Shown one piece after another: positions 33,045 through 47,200 of a stretch of 64,000 bases of DNA. Under the pieces are notes generated by a model. It did no database searches, was not told the origin of the DNA, and saw only the letters and a program-made list of their open reading frames with translations. How positions within the stretch are numbered: the stretch's first letter is position 1; each line of letters starts with the position of its first letter. The position numbers and the translations under genes were made by a program. This DNA comes from Phalacrocorax aristotelis (taxonomy: Eukaryota > Chordata > Aves > Suliformes > Phalacrocoracidae). Location: assembly GCF_949628215.1 (NCBI RefSeq), contig NC_134311.1, positions 61,736,205 to 61,800,204 on the forward strand. The letters run 5' to 3'.

Positions 33045-36000
33045 GTGAGTTTCTAAGACATTTTCCCATACCCCATTTTAATTGAGACAAAGATCAGTAA
33101 ATTGTTTTGCTGTAGTGAGCTTCATTTTGCTGATCGTATACCAGTACAACTTCCTTTAGCTGAATCGCTCTTGATTTATGCATGAACACACCTGATTCAT
33201 ACCCTGTGGACCACAACAGCCATTAGATTAAAGTACTTACAGGACAAATTTATAGGGAATAATTAAAATGTATTTTCTGACAGTGAGTAATGGAGTACCG
33301 CATTTACTGGTGGCAAGTACTGAATGCCAGGGACCTCTGCATTACTTCCATTAATATTGCACACACCTCAGTTTAGTCTATTGCATGGTTGCAAGTCATC
33401 AAGAGCCATGGGAGGATGAAGCGAAACAATACTAAAGAGAAGCTGTCCTCAACAAGAAGTAACATAGGGTTGTTGATAACAGTATGGGAACTCTTAACTA
33501 GAAGTGCCCATTTTTAGCTCAAACCAAGGTAAATGCGATACTCTGGGAAAGAAGACCTGGCCTGGACAGCTAAGAGGCGATGTAATCGACGTGAAAGTGG
33601 GTGGTACAGAGAGAAACTGAGAACATGGTGCCAGGATCCTCTGTTTAGGCAAAATTAATGCAGGCCTTCTTTCTTTAGCTTCTCTGACCATGTTTTTCTT
33701 CTTGATTTAATAGCTTTTTGTTGCAAAGAGGATGCAGCAAGCCTCCATAGGCATTGTCTGAGCACAGTGTCCCCAGGAGGCTGTCCCCTGGGGGAACACA
33801 GCCACATTGGCCCTTCACAAAGAGCAAGAAACACTAACAGCAAGGCTGAGAAACACAGGACTGGAAGGGTGAGGGAGATCACCTTCTTGGACCTGTCCTG
33901 GTGACATGCTTTTGAGTCCAGCAGAGGCTAAGGGTACTTGCTACAGATCAGGAAGGAAAGGACTGTATTTACAGTACATTCAGAGAGCATGTCCCTTTGA
34001 ATTTCCAATTTCAAGTCTGATCAAGAAAATCAAAGTTGTAATTTCATAATATGCTGGCATCATGAAAGCTGCGTTTCCTCAGATCTGCTTTTTCCTGTCC
34101 CAGTGTGATCCTCTGCTTCTGCATTAAACCAGCCTGGCTGATTTAGGGATGTGCAATAAACCAGACTGCTGAAGTGACCTTCTTTCTCCCTCCGTCCTTT
34201 TCTGTATTTTTGGAGAGTGAGTATTATTGTATCATTTTTTATCTGCTTCAGTTGACGGCACAGGTCCAAATGCAGTGCAATATCTGTTCTGACTTAAACC
34301 TGTTTAATTCTGTCCATTTCAGTAGGAAGCTAACAGCCTAAGGCTCCTGACTTTCAAAACAATGGGGGGGGGGGGGGGGGGGGTCCAAATCCTGCTACTT
34401 TGTTAAAGTACTGCAAGGTCATAGTGTTACAACGTTATTGCACATGCTGCAAGGCGAAAAAAATTCAACTTTCAGCCTAGATCCACTGGTACGTGCTATT
34501 AGAAATGTGTTTGCAGCATGAGGTAACACTCCGCAGCAATGACATTATTTTCAGGTATTTGGTTATACTTACGCCACTAATTAAGCTATACCATTATTTA
34601 TTTATGAACTTTATGATTGATGGGTAGTTTCCTATACATTGACAACAAACTGTTCAAAAAAAAAAAATCTACTGAAAGAAGCTAAGTGAGAAATACTTTT
34701 CACATCTGATGGTACTATTTGCAGTTTCCAACATTATCCTGATTTATTTTGAATCATCAAGGTTTTCTGAAGGTTTTAAAAGGCAAGTGTGATTGAATGG
34801 TGTCTAGGCAATCTGGTAGGATGTGCCTGACAGTTTGAAATCCCTGTTTTACTAATGAGGGCATCTGACTTTGCAGGGGGGACACCTGGCTACCAAATAA
34901 TCATGCAGATTTTCCTTATGAGAACTGTTTCGATTCATCTAGGGAATTAAATACTGGAGGGTCAGAGCAGGACCCTGTGTTCTAGCTACAGTAGTCACAC
35001 AGGATAACAAGACCTGACTTTAAGTCCTTGCTTGAAACCAGCTATCACAGAAGCAGAGACCGAGCTATCAGCCCCTATGCAATCCACTGGGCTTTCCCAG
35101 TGGAGCAACTCTGCAGTGAGACAGTAGTTAGTGATGTTGCAGACCCAGCCCAGAGATGCTGCTCTGCCGCCCATTCTTCCTGAAATGGAGGTGCTCCTGG
35201 TGGAGTCAGACACCTATTCCTGGGCAGCTTACTTGCCCTGCTAATCTTCCTCTGTAGTCAGGGGAGAAAACAGGACCTTCAGAAAGGGAATTCAAAGATT
35301 TATATTACTTTCCTACCCTGAACATTCCTTTAAAGTAGGCTCTCCATGGATTACATACAGACGCGAAGGTACTTCTGCCTTAGTCAAATCCTCTGAACAC
35401 CCCTAAGTATCCTGTGCCAGAATAATCAAGTCTTGTCCAGGCACATGTGAAGGTAGCACAGGTTTAAATCCTAGTAAGAATTAAGATGACTGGGGACTTC
35501 TTCAATACTCCAGGAAAGCATTAATCAGTAAACAGTTTATATATTTTGATCAGAAAGCCCATCCTATAATGCAGAAAAGTCATATAAATGTTTTATTTAA
35601 ACTTGGCTCAATAAAAAGTGTGTCTGTCATTTTTCCAAATAATTAAATATTAGACAATTTCCATAACTTGCACTATGGTCTGCTATACTAATGAAATGTC
35701 AATCAGTCTACTCTGTTTTACCATCAATTCCTGTTTCAGCTGAGTCTCATAACCTCTTAAGGGTTGTAAGAGTGAAATTCAGTAGTCTTACCATTTGTTC
35801 AAACCTTTTGCTCTATCCCTTTTCCCATTTTATTTCTCTTTCCTTTTACTTTCACCTATCCTAGACCCATTTATTGTCTGAATTTTTTTCCTTCCAGCAT
35901 TCACTTTAGATCTCAGGGGCTGCTTGAGAGCAGTCGCTCACAGACACATGCCTGTTGTTGTTAGTAATAGCTAATGTGACTTCTCGTTAGTGGTAGCTGC

Positions 36001-39000
36001 TCATGATCTGGTCAGTGTAATTTAGCTCGGTTTCTTTTGTAAGACAAGTTAATGATTTTCTCTCTACAGCCCACATCAGTCCTCAGCTTGTTATTTCTCC
36101 TCATTTATATATCTATATCTATATATACTTCCCCTGAGTGCTTATTCTCTCCCATTTCCTGCTGAATAAAATCTTAAGCATTCACACATGACAGTGAGAT
36201 TCAGCTGAACAAATACAGAGGCTTACAACTGAAATAGCCACACCAGATTCCTTTTATGCTTGGTGTAGAGAAAGAAGCATTTGCAGGGCACAATTCATCC
36301 CATCAAAGTAAACTTCTGAAATGGGTCAGATTAATCCCATCTTTGGCACCAGCAGTTATCCAGAGAATCTCTTATTAATAAGTTGCCTCCATCATTAACA
36401 TTTTTCCCTGGCATTTCTTTCTTAAAAAGGTTCTTATTAATATGTAAACAAAAGGTGCTGTAGCTACAGCTAAATAACAATCTGTTTTACAGAATGTTAC
36501 CATACAGGAGCTTTGTATCCTCTGTAGTCCTCACACCTTTACAGGGAGTCACAACAGAAAGTCAAGCTGTACGTTAATGGCTATGTGTTCATGAAACTGG
36601 TCAGGATGAAAGCACCCTTCTGTCCTATTCGGTGGTGAAGAGCAGAGCAGTAAAAGCAAGTAGGCATACCACACATGTGGCAACGGTAAGTCAACAGTAT
36701 GTCCATAACTGCCTTTTGCACAGAGCTACCAGCCTGGACCACAGTAAGCAGCTGTGATATAAGCAGACTTAAAAATAAAAAGAAAAGCAGTTGCATTTGT
36801 ATAAGCAATATTCTTTCGTGTCTCTTGAACTTCTAAACTTGTCAATGATGACTCAAAAGCTGAAACACGCCAGCTAAAATGCAAAGATTTTTATTTAGAT
36901 GAACTTTTGGGAGTTTTGTATGAGTTACAGTACAGAAGCTTCACGTTCCTACTCAGACACCATGTCCTATGACAACTCATAAGCTTTCCTGTGAGTAATA
37001 TCTAGAACTATGGAGGAGCCTTTCAACTCCTGCTGCACTATGGAAGCTTAAACCCAAACAGGGATTCCAGTGCATGTCAAGGACATGATGTAACTGAACA
37101 GTAGCTCTGGTGAGTCACCACTGAAGCATATCCCACTGCAGTGTTTCAATGTGAGGACATTCTTTTTTCGCTTAAAAAAACACTGAAATGTTAAAAGAAA
37201 GATGCCTCATTACAGATTATAGATGAAACGACCTGGTTCTCCATTAAGAACAATCCTGATGGATGCATCATATTAAGCAACTCACCTACCAGATTTTCTT
37301 CTGTTAGGACTTTAGAAGAGCCTGCCCATATCTTAGAGGGTAAGGTTAACCATTGCAGTGTTATGTGAAGTTGGTTTAAAACCAAATTTGGCATCATATA
37401 TTTGTCACCTGAGCATCAGAAGGTTTTTACCGGCTCTTGCCACTGTATTGTTTTTTGCTTTGGTACCTTGGTGTGTACAGAAGCTGAAAGAGCTGTCACA
37501 AGGTAGAAAAGGAACTGGTACTACAAGAACATTCAGTACAAAGAACAAATTAAACACAATTGCCTTTTGCTCCCCATGTTATCCCAAAAAGAAAGTTCAT
37601 TTGCCCAGTGTACAAAATGCCAAACTACACACAGAGTAGAGGTATTCTATTTAATTCATTTTTGTGCAAAGATTGGTGCTAGGTGGTAACGCCACAAAGC
37701 TAACACACCACATTTTGAAACTACAAATCATTTATACAGTTAAATGTGTTGGTCACAGCTAATATTCACACACCTCAACTAAAAATTTGTTAATTTCTTC
37801 CTTACTTGAACTTAAATGTACAGCTCTGTTTTGATTTTCCACGCATGCTCAGAGAGTAAGGGGCTTATTAGGGGTGGGGGGTAGGGGGGTCCTGGCTTAT
37901 GGCTGTGATTTTTAGTATTATAATGAGGATAGCTCACTTAAAGGGTTCTTTGTTTTAGCTCTCATCAGCATCCCAATTATTTGTTCTCCTTGATTATACA
38001 CTTTATCACCATGTCCTCAGCATCTTCTGAGGGGGGATGTTTGCTTTGCTCAGCCTCTCAGCTCTCCTCAAGGATATAGTTATAAAACAAGTGCTTCTCT
38101 ATCTCTCAGTTCCCTTCTCTGGCCGTCAGATTCTGTTTTCCAAGCTCATATTGTTCATTGTTATGGCTTAGTGGAAAATTCCATTTTTTTCAGGACATCA
38201 CCCAGGCCATCAACAAAACATATCCTCACAGAACTTCCATTAAAGAGCTGGTAACACTGCTGAAATATTAAAGCTCCCTATGTGTTCTTCCATCCCCAAT
38301 TCAAATTGAAAACTAACAATCAAACCTAATGTGTTACATACAAGAGCAGCTGAAAAATTATCCAATGTTTGTTACAATGATTTTTTGACAAATAGCACCT
38401 TATTTTACTGAAACACCTCTACAAACTTCATAGACAGACTGGTAGTATTGTGTGATATTGCCTGACAAGTTACAAGCATGCTCCCATTATTGGTGGCCTT
38501 AGAGGCCAGTACCTGCCCTGTGGGAAACTGGAGGCCAGAATCAAAACTCGCTGTACATGATAGGAAGCCTTTCTACTAGTCATAATGAACACTTTATCTA
38601 GGACAGAAAGCTTACTTTTCATAGCCTCAGACACATCCATAATCAAAGAATATTTAGAAATAACTGAAGTAAAAGTCTGAATATTTTGAAGAAGTTCCAG
38701 TAACACAAACAGTATGAACTTTGCATCCCTCCTTTGTTCCAACGGGTAAGGCTGAACATGAAGCATAGCTTCAAAAAGGTTTTTATATTTCACCAGAAAT
38801 ATTTCATAAAATGAAAGAAAAACAGGACAAAATAGTGTTGGGAACATTTTCAGAAGGAAGTCTTCTGAAGGAAGACTTGCAAGGAAAGGCTGAACTTTAA
38901 CCAAGCCATTGTGTATGATTAGAACATAAATTATTATTCTGTAGCCTTGCAGATGCCAACTTCATCTCTTGCTGCGTTTTCAGTCTTTTCTGTCCAACTG

Positions 39001-41379
39001 ACTAATCAAAAGGCAGTTTTACAGCTGACAAAAACGGTATTACTATGAAAGAGCTGGATGTGGTTCTTAGTGCTGTGGTCCTTAGTGCTTGATGTATCAT
39101 GAATTGTCAGCAGCTCAGTGAGGACCCCTCACCTGTAAAGGGTCAAAGGAGTTTGTCTGTCCTGTGAGCTCTTAGCAGTTTCAAAACGCAAGTCCATGTA
39201 TCATTTCATAATCCTTCCCCACGGAGAGCAACATGAGGGAGTGTGAATGAATGTCTAACCTACGTGCAATCCATGTACCTAAGGGAATCTTTTCATTTTA
39301 TCTTAATTATGTCAGGATCGCAGTAAGAACTCTCTGCTACTTCTGCTTTCTCATTAAAGTACATGAGAAGACTGTTGGCCTGCACTTCGGGTAAACAAAC
39401 AGGCTGTCTATTCTGCGAAATCTAGTTTGAAAAGATGAGTGTGATGTGGTTTTTTGTTGCGGATTCAGGAGGGCTAGTTAAGGACTGGGGCTTCACTGCA
39501 CTGAAAACCTGCACTGCCATGAGCTTCTCTGCTTCCAAAACAGGTTGTTGTCATAATTATAATTCTGTATAAATTGGTTTGCATCCTCTCCTGAATTGAA
39601 TTAGCTGACTAACTAACTAGGTTTTGGCTCTGGTGATTCGTCAGTGAATAAGCACTAAAATCCTGGGGACGGCAGTTTGCTATATAATTGTTTTACTGTC
39701 TTAAGGTAGGCATCAGAATTTGCTCTCCTAGAATTTTAATGTTGGTGGTAAATAGGGGGCAGAAAAGAAACAGAAGGCGTACATCTACATTTGTGTTCAG
39801 CAACAGCAGAACACAAGTAACTGCAAGACAAATTTGTACAGATTAGCCTGGTAAAACTTCACGGTCCCTCAGACTGATGCTCTGCATTGCCCATTGCCTG
39901 CTATCATTTATGCTTTCACTTCTTGCCAAGATTGCCAAAGAAATATGAAGTCTTCCTGGGGGATGGGAGTAAGATAGCAAAATAATTTCACACAGGTTAA
40001 TAATGTTGCTCAAGATTAGAACTTGTGTCTATTTGTGTCACTAAAACCTGATGCTTTCACTACCAAAATTCATGCAGGAAAGTAGTTTTCATTCTTTCTC
40101 TGATGGGAATGCACATTATGACACAGTCTGAAGTTGCATTCATCACTGCATTCACAGCACGTTGTCATGCCAATCCTCCCCTCCAGCAGTAAGAATAAAA
40201 ATGATAACATCTAGGAGTGAATCAGTCAAATTACTTACTCAGAATAAGTACTGCCAACCAAAACCCTCTCTTTTCCAGCAGGTTTACCTATGTTGTGAGT
40301 GACCTACTAGTGACTCCCTCTTGAACTCAGGTCCAACACAGTCAGAAAGTCCAGTGAGACAAATAACACCTTGTATTTCAAAGGGAAACAGCTACTGAGA
40401 GAAAACAAGACAAGTAGCCTAGGGAGTATTGTTATAACCTTTAAAACAGTTCCAATCCACTCTTCTCTGTGAATATTTACTTACACTTTTTTTCTAACGA
40501 ATATGCCTTCCCACACTTGTCATTATGGCATGCAGGATCTCATAGCGATTTTTGTGAACATATGGTCCTTTTGCTACCTACTCTTTCTCTAGCACTACTT
40601 TTGGAAATGATGCATAAATACATCCTGGTTTTCTCAGCTAGAAAAGTCACCCTGCTCAATACTCTTCCTTATTAACATGTTTTCATTTTTTGATGCAGTT
40701 GGATGCATGAGAGGAGGTTTAACATTTTCATTTCATATGAGTGAGTGAGAGGTTGAGGTTTTTTTAAATTTCCTCAGCAAATATCATGATGCTCTTAATA
40801 CTAGTATGTTAAGAACTCAGATGTAGACCTTAATACTCCATCTGGGTCCCACCTCTATTTAAATATTTCCTTAACATTTTAGAAACTAACACAATTAAAA
40901 ATTAAAACCAGATGGACTGAGCAAACCAGAACTTTATTGCCACATTCTATGGTTATGAAATAAATTCAGAGTGATTTAAAAATATAGCTACAGTAAAGCA
41001 CCAAAGAGAGGGAGGAGGCGTCTTTGCAGTCTGGATTTATATATTTTCATTATACCAGCTCTTCCTAATGACTGTGATAGGTAACATTTCACTGTAAATA
41101 TTTTTAAATATAAGTAATTTACTTGATGAAATGCAGATGAACAGCTCATTAACTTCATTTTGACAAAATCCTGTGTAGGAACTCATTTAAAAATATGTCC
41201 ATCAAAAAAACCTAGAATAACTCATCATTAAAGATACCCACTTTCAACACAGGGATATCACTTCTTTCAGGAATAAGCATTAGTACCTTCCCACACAAAT
41301 TAGTTCCTTAGTGGTGAAATTCTGTAACAACAAATATCAGGTGGTGAATCTGCCTGGTGGCTTTGGCTCTATGACCTGA
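33045..41379. other. Long unique stretch, no gene recognised
   Basis: About 8.3 kb with only short or unconvincing frames. The longest is 144 codons on the minus strand at 38470-38904, unlike any family I know, with its first ATG well inside. A poly-G run lies at 34364-34383, and a TA/TC-rich stretch at about 36106-36127. It may be intergenic or intronic. Confidence 0.45.
34364..34383 (+). repeat. Poly-G run, 20 bases
   Basis: Twenty consecutive G in AT-rich unique DNA. Confidence 0.9.
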
Positions 41380-42126
41380 GGAGAAACAACCCCATGCACC
41401 AGTACAGGTTGGGGCTGACTTACTGGAAAGCGGCTCCATTGAGAAGGACCTGGGAGTGCTGGTGGACAACAAGCTGACCATGAGCCAGCACTGCGTCCTT
41501 GTGGCCAAGAAGGACAACAGTATCCTGGGCTGCATTAAAAGGAGGGTGGCCAGCAGGTCGAGAGAGGTTATCCTCCCCCTCTACTCTGCCCTAGTGAGAC
41601 CATATTTGGAGTGCTGTGTCCAGTTTTGGGGCCCCCAGTTTAAGAAGGACAGGGAACTGCTCGAGCAAGTCCAGTGGGGAGCTTCCAAGATGATCAGGGG
41701 ACTGGAGCATCTGCCTTATGAGGAAAAGCTGAGAGACTTGGGTTTGTTCAGCCTGGAGAAGAGAAGACGGAGGTGGGATCTCATCAATACCTATAAATAT
41801 CTAAAGGGTGGGTGTCAGGATGATGGAACTAGACTCTTTTCAATAATGCCCAATGACAGGACAAGGGGCAACAGGCAGAAGTTGGAACATAGGAAGTTCC
41901 ACCTCAATATGAGAAGAAACATCTTTCCTGTGAGGGTGCCAGAGCAGTGGCACAGGCTGCCCAGGGAGACTGTGGAGTCTCCTACCCTAGAAACATACAA
42001 AACCCACCTGGATGCAGTCCTGTGCTCCCTGCTCCAGGTGTCCCTGCTCAAGCAGGGGGGTTGGACAAGATGACCTCCAGAGGTCCCTTCCAACCCCTGC
42101 CATTCTGTGATTCTGTGATTCTGTGA
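41380..42126 (+). mobile_element. CR1 LINE 3' fragment with long open frame
   Basis: About 750 bp of CR1 3' end, same subfamily as the copy ending at 4851 (shared 'accccatgcaccagtacagg' and 'gacaggacaaggggcaacag'-type blocks). The coding part is still open for 205 codons (41456-42073): [57 protein letters not shown]. The 3' untranslated end follows ('gacctccagaggtcccttcc') with ATTCTGTG repeats at 42101-42126. It is 5'-truncated, lacking endonuclease and the RT catalytic core, so not mobile. It appears the least decayed CR1 copy in the window. Confidence 0.94.
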
Positions 42127-44158
42127 GCTGTAAGAGCTCTTCTGAAGGAGTATCGCCCTTGCTTAATCTTAGGCATCAACTGGAGAAGCCTCTTCCTGGC
42201 CAACAGCTGAGATCCATTCCTTTCAGAATCACTGTCACCTCCAAGCTTTTTCCTGGTGTTCTTCTGGTTCTGATCATGTCACTGTACAAAGACAAGCTAA
42301 AGGCTTTCTTGGAGTCCATTGCTGCATTTCTATGAGAGGCATATGGATAATAAATACAGCTCTTCTTTGCCCTCCAACTACAGAGTTTAGCATTCCCTAA
42401 TCCTAAATCACACCCAAATAAGTTTGTTCTGGAAAAAGCATTTCAACTTGCACAGGATAATGGTTTCAACAACGCTGAATTTCGCTTGAAATTATCTGGC
42501 CAGTTCTCTGTTACAAATAGTTTGGGCTTTTTATAATTTGCAGAAACTGTTGAAAACCTGTCATAACCACTCCGCTGTAAACGTAAAGGCAGAGAGGTAT
42601 TTGAGTATTTTGTGTATTTATAGACACATCTCCATTTAAACACAGTCATTACACATGGTAGCTCTCCTTTATCCTCATGTTTTTGTGTTACTGTGCAAAA
42701 ACTACTTATCTGACCTTTCTGTACTATAAGTTAATCTTCCGGGGGGGGGGGGGGGGGGGGGGCGGGAATCCCCTCAAATTTGCCTTCAACACAACATTTA
42801 GGGTCAATGTCAGCAGCTGAGCTCTTGATTCTCTCTTCAGATTTAGAACAGCAATGCAGGAATCCCCATCAGTCTAAGGAACTGATGTTTCAGGATTCTG
42901 CAGATTTAGTAAATAATTTATAAGATGCACTAACAAAGACCTTTACCAATAGACTGGCACATTTCTGAAACAGAAATTGCAATGGTGGTTACTAATAGTA
43001 AAACTATTCAGCAGGCTAGTGTGTCATATTTTTTTATAGGGACTTTAAATTTCTCTGACACTTTCACCTCCTGGTTTTCACAGTTGTATTATTCTGTTAG
43101 GAAGTGCGTATTTGCAAAGATCTCTAAAGAATATTGCCTCATGTATGTAACTGGTCTAACAACTGTAATTACTAAACATTTGCTGACAACAGCATATTCT
43201 TTAACGGCATTAATGTGTCCTTGTCTTGTACTTGAGATTTCTGCTATCATCTGTCTCTAAAGCCAGTCTAAACCTAGGGCTAGAAAACAGACAGACGCTT
43301 TTTTCAAGGAAGCCAGTACTGAAGAAATGAATAAACAATGAATATCTAAAACAAAACCATCCATACTTCACATTTATATGCATCAGCTCTGTGTTCTTTT
43401 ATCTTTGTAATCATAACTTTAAGACTCCTAAGAATTCCAGTAAGGACATTTTGACAACTTATTTTCCATGGCTGTTAATCACATTTTCCAGTTTCAGTTG
43501 CTATGCTTTTTCAGAAAATAAAGGATACTTTTAAAATTTACTAGGGAGAAATATCCAAATTAAGATACGAAATGCTTCTGGCATCATTAACAAAATGTCA
43601 CACTGAACACTGAATGGGCATCTAGCTACCTGTGCTAATGAGCTGGAGAGACTTAGTATTTTTCCACAGTGTACTGCATTTGCAGAATGCTGAAGGGTCA
43701 GGTAGAGTTCACATCATCTACATAAAGTGTAGGAAATTAATATCCTTTTGGAAAAATACAAGAAATTTTATAATAAGTGATATTTAGCTGTCAGCATTCA
43801 GGTGTCTCTTTCTTACTTCTGCCATTATATTTTTGAGGATAGCAGCAAATGTTAAAGATGTGTTTGCTAGACTCCTTTTTTAACTTCACTGAATGTCAAT
43901 GTATTAAACAAATGTATAAACAAATAAGATGCCATTATAAAATACTCATATAAAACAGCGGGAACTGTTATGGCGATCTTCAGCTCCAGTGTACTGAGAA
44001 AAATAAAAGCCCATTTCTTAAAATAACCTAGTCGAAGCAGTGGCTGGAACAAATACAGATAAAACAGCAGCACTGCAAAAGAGAGTAGAGGTAATATAAT
44101 GGCTTATTTCTCCAGTAAGCTTGGTTAAATATCATTAGCAGACCAACTGCCTTGTTCA
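42127..44158. other. Unique sequence, no gene recognised
   Basis: AT-rich DNA carrying the poly-G run at 42741-42762. No gene, RNA or transposon signal was seen. Confidence 0.4.
42741..42767 (+). repeat. Poly-G run, 22 bases then CGGG
   Basis: Twenty-two consecutive G, then C and GGG. A strong G-quadruplex former and a site prone to sequencing error. Confidence 0.9.
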
Positions 44159-44242
44159 TGTCAATGAATTACCTTTTAAAATTAATTACCTTTTAAAATT
44201 AAGATTAAAAGCCCTGTCCCAAGGGCTGTCAATGAATTACCT
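44159..44242. repeat. Local rearrangement: nested short duplications
   Basis: A 16-base direct repeat TGTCAATGAATTACCT occurs at 44159-44174 and 44227-44242. Between them lies a 17-base perfect tandem duplication (44167-44183 and 44184-44200, AATTACCTTTTAAAATT) and a 22-base block (44202-44223). The 22-base block is an exact copy of 44452-44473, 250 bp downstream. The pattern suggests a templated insertion during break repair. Confidence 0.8.
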
Positions 44243-47200
44243 ATAGGTTTCATTTCTGTTGTGGTACCTGAAGATGAAGTTGGTAGCTCCCATTCAGGGA
44301 ACCGGCTGTCCACCCTTGTTGTGAGAATAAATCAAAGAACATATTGGCATTGTTTTTTGGGTAAGTACACACAATTTTATTAGGCATTTTAAGAAACAGC
44401 AACTTAAATATATATGGTTTGTTTTCCTCACAGTAATAAAAGTTGAGGAGGAGATTAAAAGCCCTGTCCCAAGCCATCACAAAATCATCCTTTTTTTTTA
44501 ATGTATTGCTACTTCATAGGCTAGCTGCCTGTGCTGAGCCTGTGCCGAGCCTGTGCCTTTTGCATCAGGGGGCTTATGGAATCCACACTCATCCACTTTC
44601 TAACCAATGCTTACATCTCCTTGTAGCCTATGCACGTCCTGTACCCCCTCACAGATGAGGGGTTCTTATCTTCTTTAAGCAGGAAAGTCTGGGGCAATTT
44701 CATTGAAGACTTTGCTGCAATTGTCATTTGAGATCCTGTCATACTCATCTACCTGCTCCTGCTCACAAAAGTCTCTTGAACAGTTGCATTACAAAAGCAT
44801 GCTCCAAGCTAAGAGCATTTTCCTGTGCTCTCTGAAACAGAGTGAGTTTAAAGTGGTTGTTCACACAAAGCAGTTGGGATAACAATTATGCTACAAGCAA
44901 CTCCTGGTGATGAAAGTATTAACTCCCCAGCACACTCCACTGTTGTGGCTACCAGTGCTGTCATACTGACCCCATACAGGTACCACTCTTGTCAATAAGC
45001 TGTGGCATCAAGACTTGACGTCTGATCAGCAGAGAGGTAGGAGCTGTTCACAGAGCTGACTGCAGCCTTTTAAATTTGAATTGAGATCTCATATTTCTGA
45101 CAGAGTCACCATGGGAAACAGAAGTCTTTGTTCAAATGCCATGCAAGGGGAGAAATATAAAAAGCCAACACTGGAACACAAAATAAGGGTTTTCCATGTA
45201 CGTGTAATGCAAGACACCAGGACACAGGAGGATGTGAACCGACAGTGGGCTCCAAGGTGAATGCAAAACATACTGCTAGGAATACTTTCCATCAGAGGGA
45301 CACTGTGGACAAGACAGTGCTAGGACTGCCTCTCTGCCCACCACTTTCAGAACTGTTCCTGGATGCCACGAGCCACTGAGCACTGTTTTTGTGGGCTGTG
45401 ACACAGGTCTTTCGTTACTTCAGGTACTGCGAACAAAGCACACAAAACATGAATACTGACAGAAATTGAACCTCTGGGAGCTTCATGGTCAGACTCAGGG
45501 GAGGCAGAAATTAAAATGCGAAATCACGTACAAGTGAAGGCTGAATTAGACCAATATCAAACACTTCCAAAATATCTTTGTGACAATGCTGGTGACACCA
45601 GCACAATTCCTCCCGGGAAAGGTTGCTCTGGACCACTATATGCTGAGACAACCCTGGAATGGCCTAACCCAACACAAATGTCCCACAGCCAAGGAGCAGA
45701 GACAGAACCTCTCCTAGCCTGTCACTTCCCTCCTACATCTGCAACTACCTGCCATCTTCTCTGCTTACCTTTGAGTGCTATTGTCAACTTCTCTCTGAGT
45801 GTTTGGTGCAACACAAGCCCATTGTTCCCAGTAAAATTTGTTTTCTTGATATAAAGGCAAGCTAATTCTCTTTTTATTATCGTATTGTACTTTCTTATAA
45901 CTGTCTGAACAGTTTGTGACTGATAAAATGTTTGTTAAATGGAAATCAATTATCTTCCATTTAAACTTGCTTTTCTTCTTTGATGGGTTTTGTTTGCAAG
46001 AAAAAAAGCAATTATGTCAGAAAAACACCATTGGTAAGGGCACACAGAACTATTTATTCTCTTACCCTGGTTTTATGTGCTGCAAGATCCTAGCAAAATA
46101 ATCTCATATTCCACTTTTTGTTGTTGAAAGAATGGCTTCATTTGCAACAACCCCCTACTTGCATTCCACTCTGAACCCCGGTTTTATTATCCAAGTGTAA
46201 GATAGGCATAGTGATGGGTAAATTATTCTGAATCAGAACAAAATCGTTTTCTTCCCACTCAGACATGTGGATGTGAAAACGGACATAAAGATTTCCATAG
46301 AACAGCAAGAGTATTTGTCAAGCCATTTTGAACTGCTGAATAGTTGAATTATCTAAAAGGACACAGAAAAACTCTGCTCCACTGTGGGGTTTAACAGGGA
46401 TGCTGTGCTCACAGCGTGTAAGTAAACGCTTATTTAAATACTCATGGTGCGGTGCTTTCACCACAGACTGCCAGTAACTATGCTTCGTGCAGCACAATAG
46501 AAAACACAGAAGACACTGAAAGCCAAGGAATGAAGACCCCACCGTGAACATGAGGTTGGGAGAAATGAGCCCAGCAGAAAAGTACACCGAGAAAGGGACT
46601 GGCTTGTTCACCCAGGAGTGCCATCCCGTGACAGTGGCAGCACCAACACTCATATTTCCTGCTGAAAGGTGAATTGTGCTGAAATGGTGCAGGAACAGTT
46701 CTGTCTCTGGTGCTACTCAGAAGGACATTGCTCCCAAAAGAAACTGACGTAACCCACCACCTCATCTCTGCGCTCAAGCACCAGGGCTGCCAGGAGGAGC
46801 CAGAGAGCCCTGGGTCATTAACTGTAATTGAAGACACTTGAACATTTGGCTGTGAAGTACCCAGGGGAATATCTTTCACATCAGTGTAATACAAAGCAAT
46901 TTTATTAATTATGGTAGCATTTCTAATCTGTTAAGCATTTTTTCCTTAAAATAATGAATCCGTATGAGTATTTTAACATTTAGCTTCGTACCAGCAAAAA
47001 AGTTTTTAAAACCCTGAAGAATGTGGCAAAATAGAAATCCTGAAAAATGTGGGTTTCAAAGTATGGGACCACCACACCATTTTTAATCCAATTACATAAT
47101 TTGTAATTCTTCATTTTCAGTTTACCAAACCACTGAATTTAATTCAACATCATCACACATCGTTTGTATTGCTATCTCCAATTTTTAATTTAGTTTGCTT

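Noticed and set aside
36545-36684. Segment between a CTTTTACAG acceptor and an ACG/GTAAGT donor
   Set aside because: All three frames contain stops. At most a noncoding RNA exon, with no further support.
38470-38904. 144-codon open frame on the minus strand
   Set aside because: No ATG near its start, no domain or splice sites recognised, and about one frame of this length is expected by chance in 64 kb of this composition.
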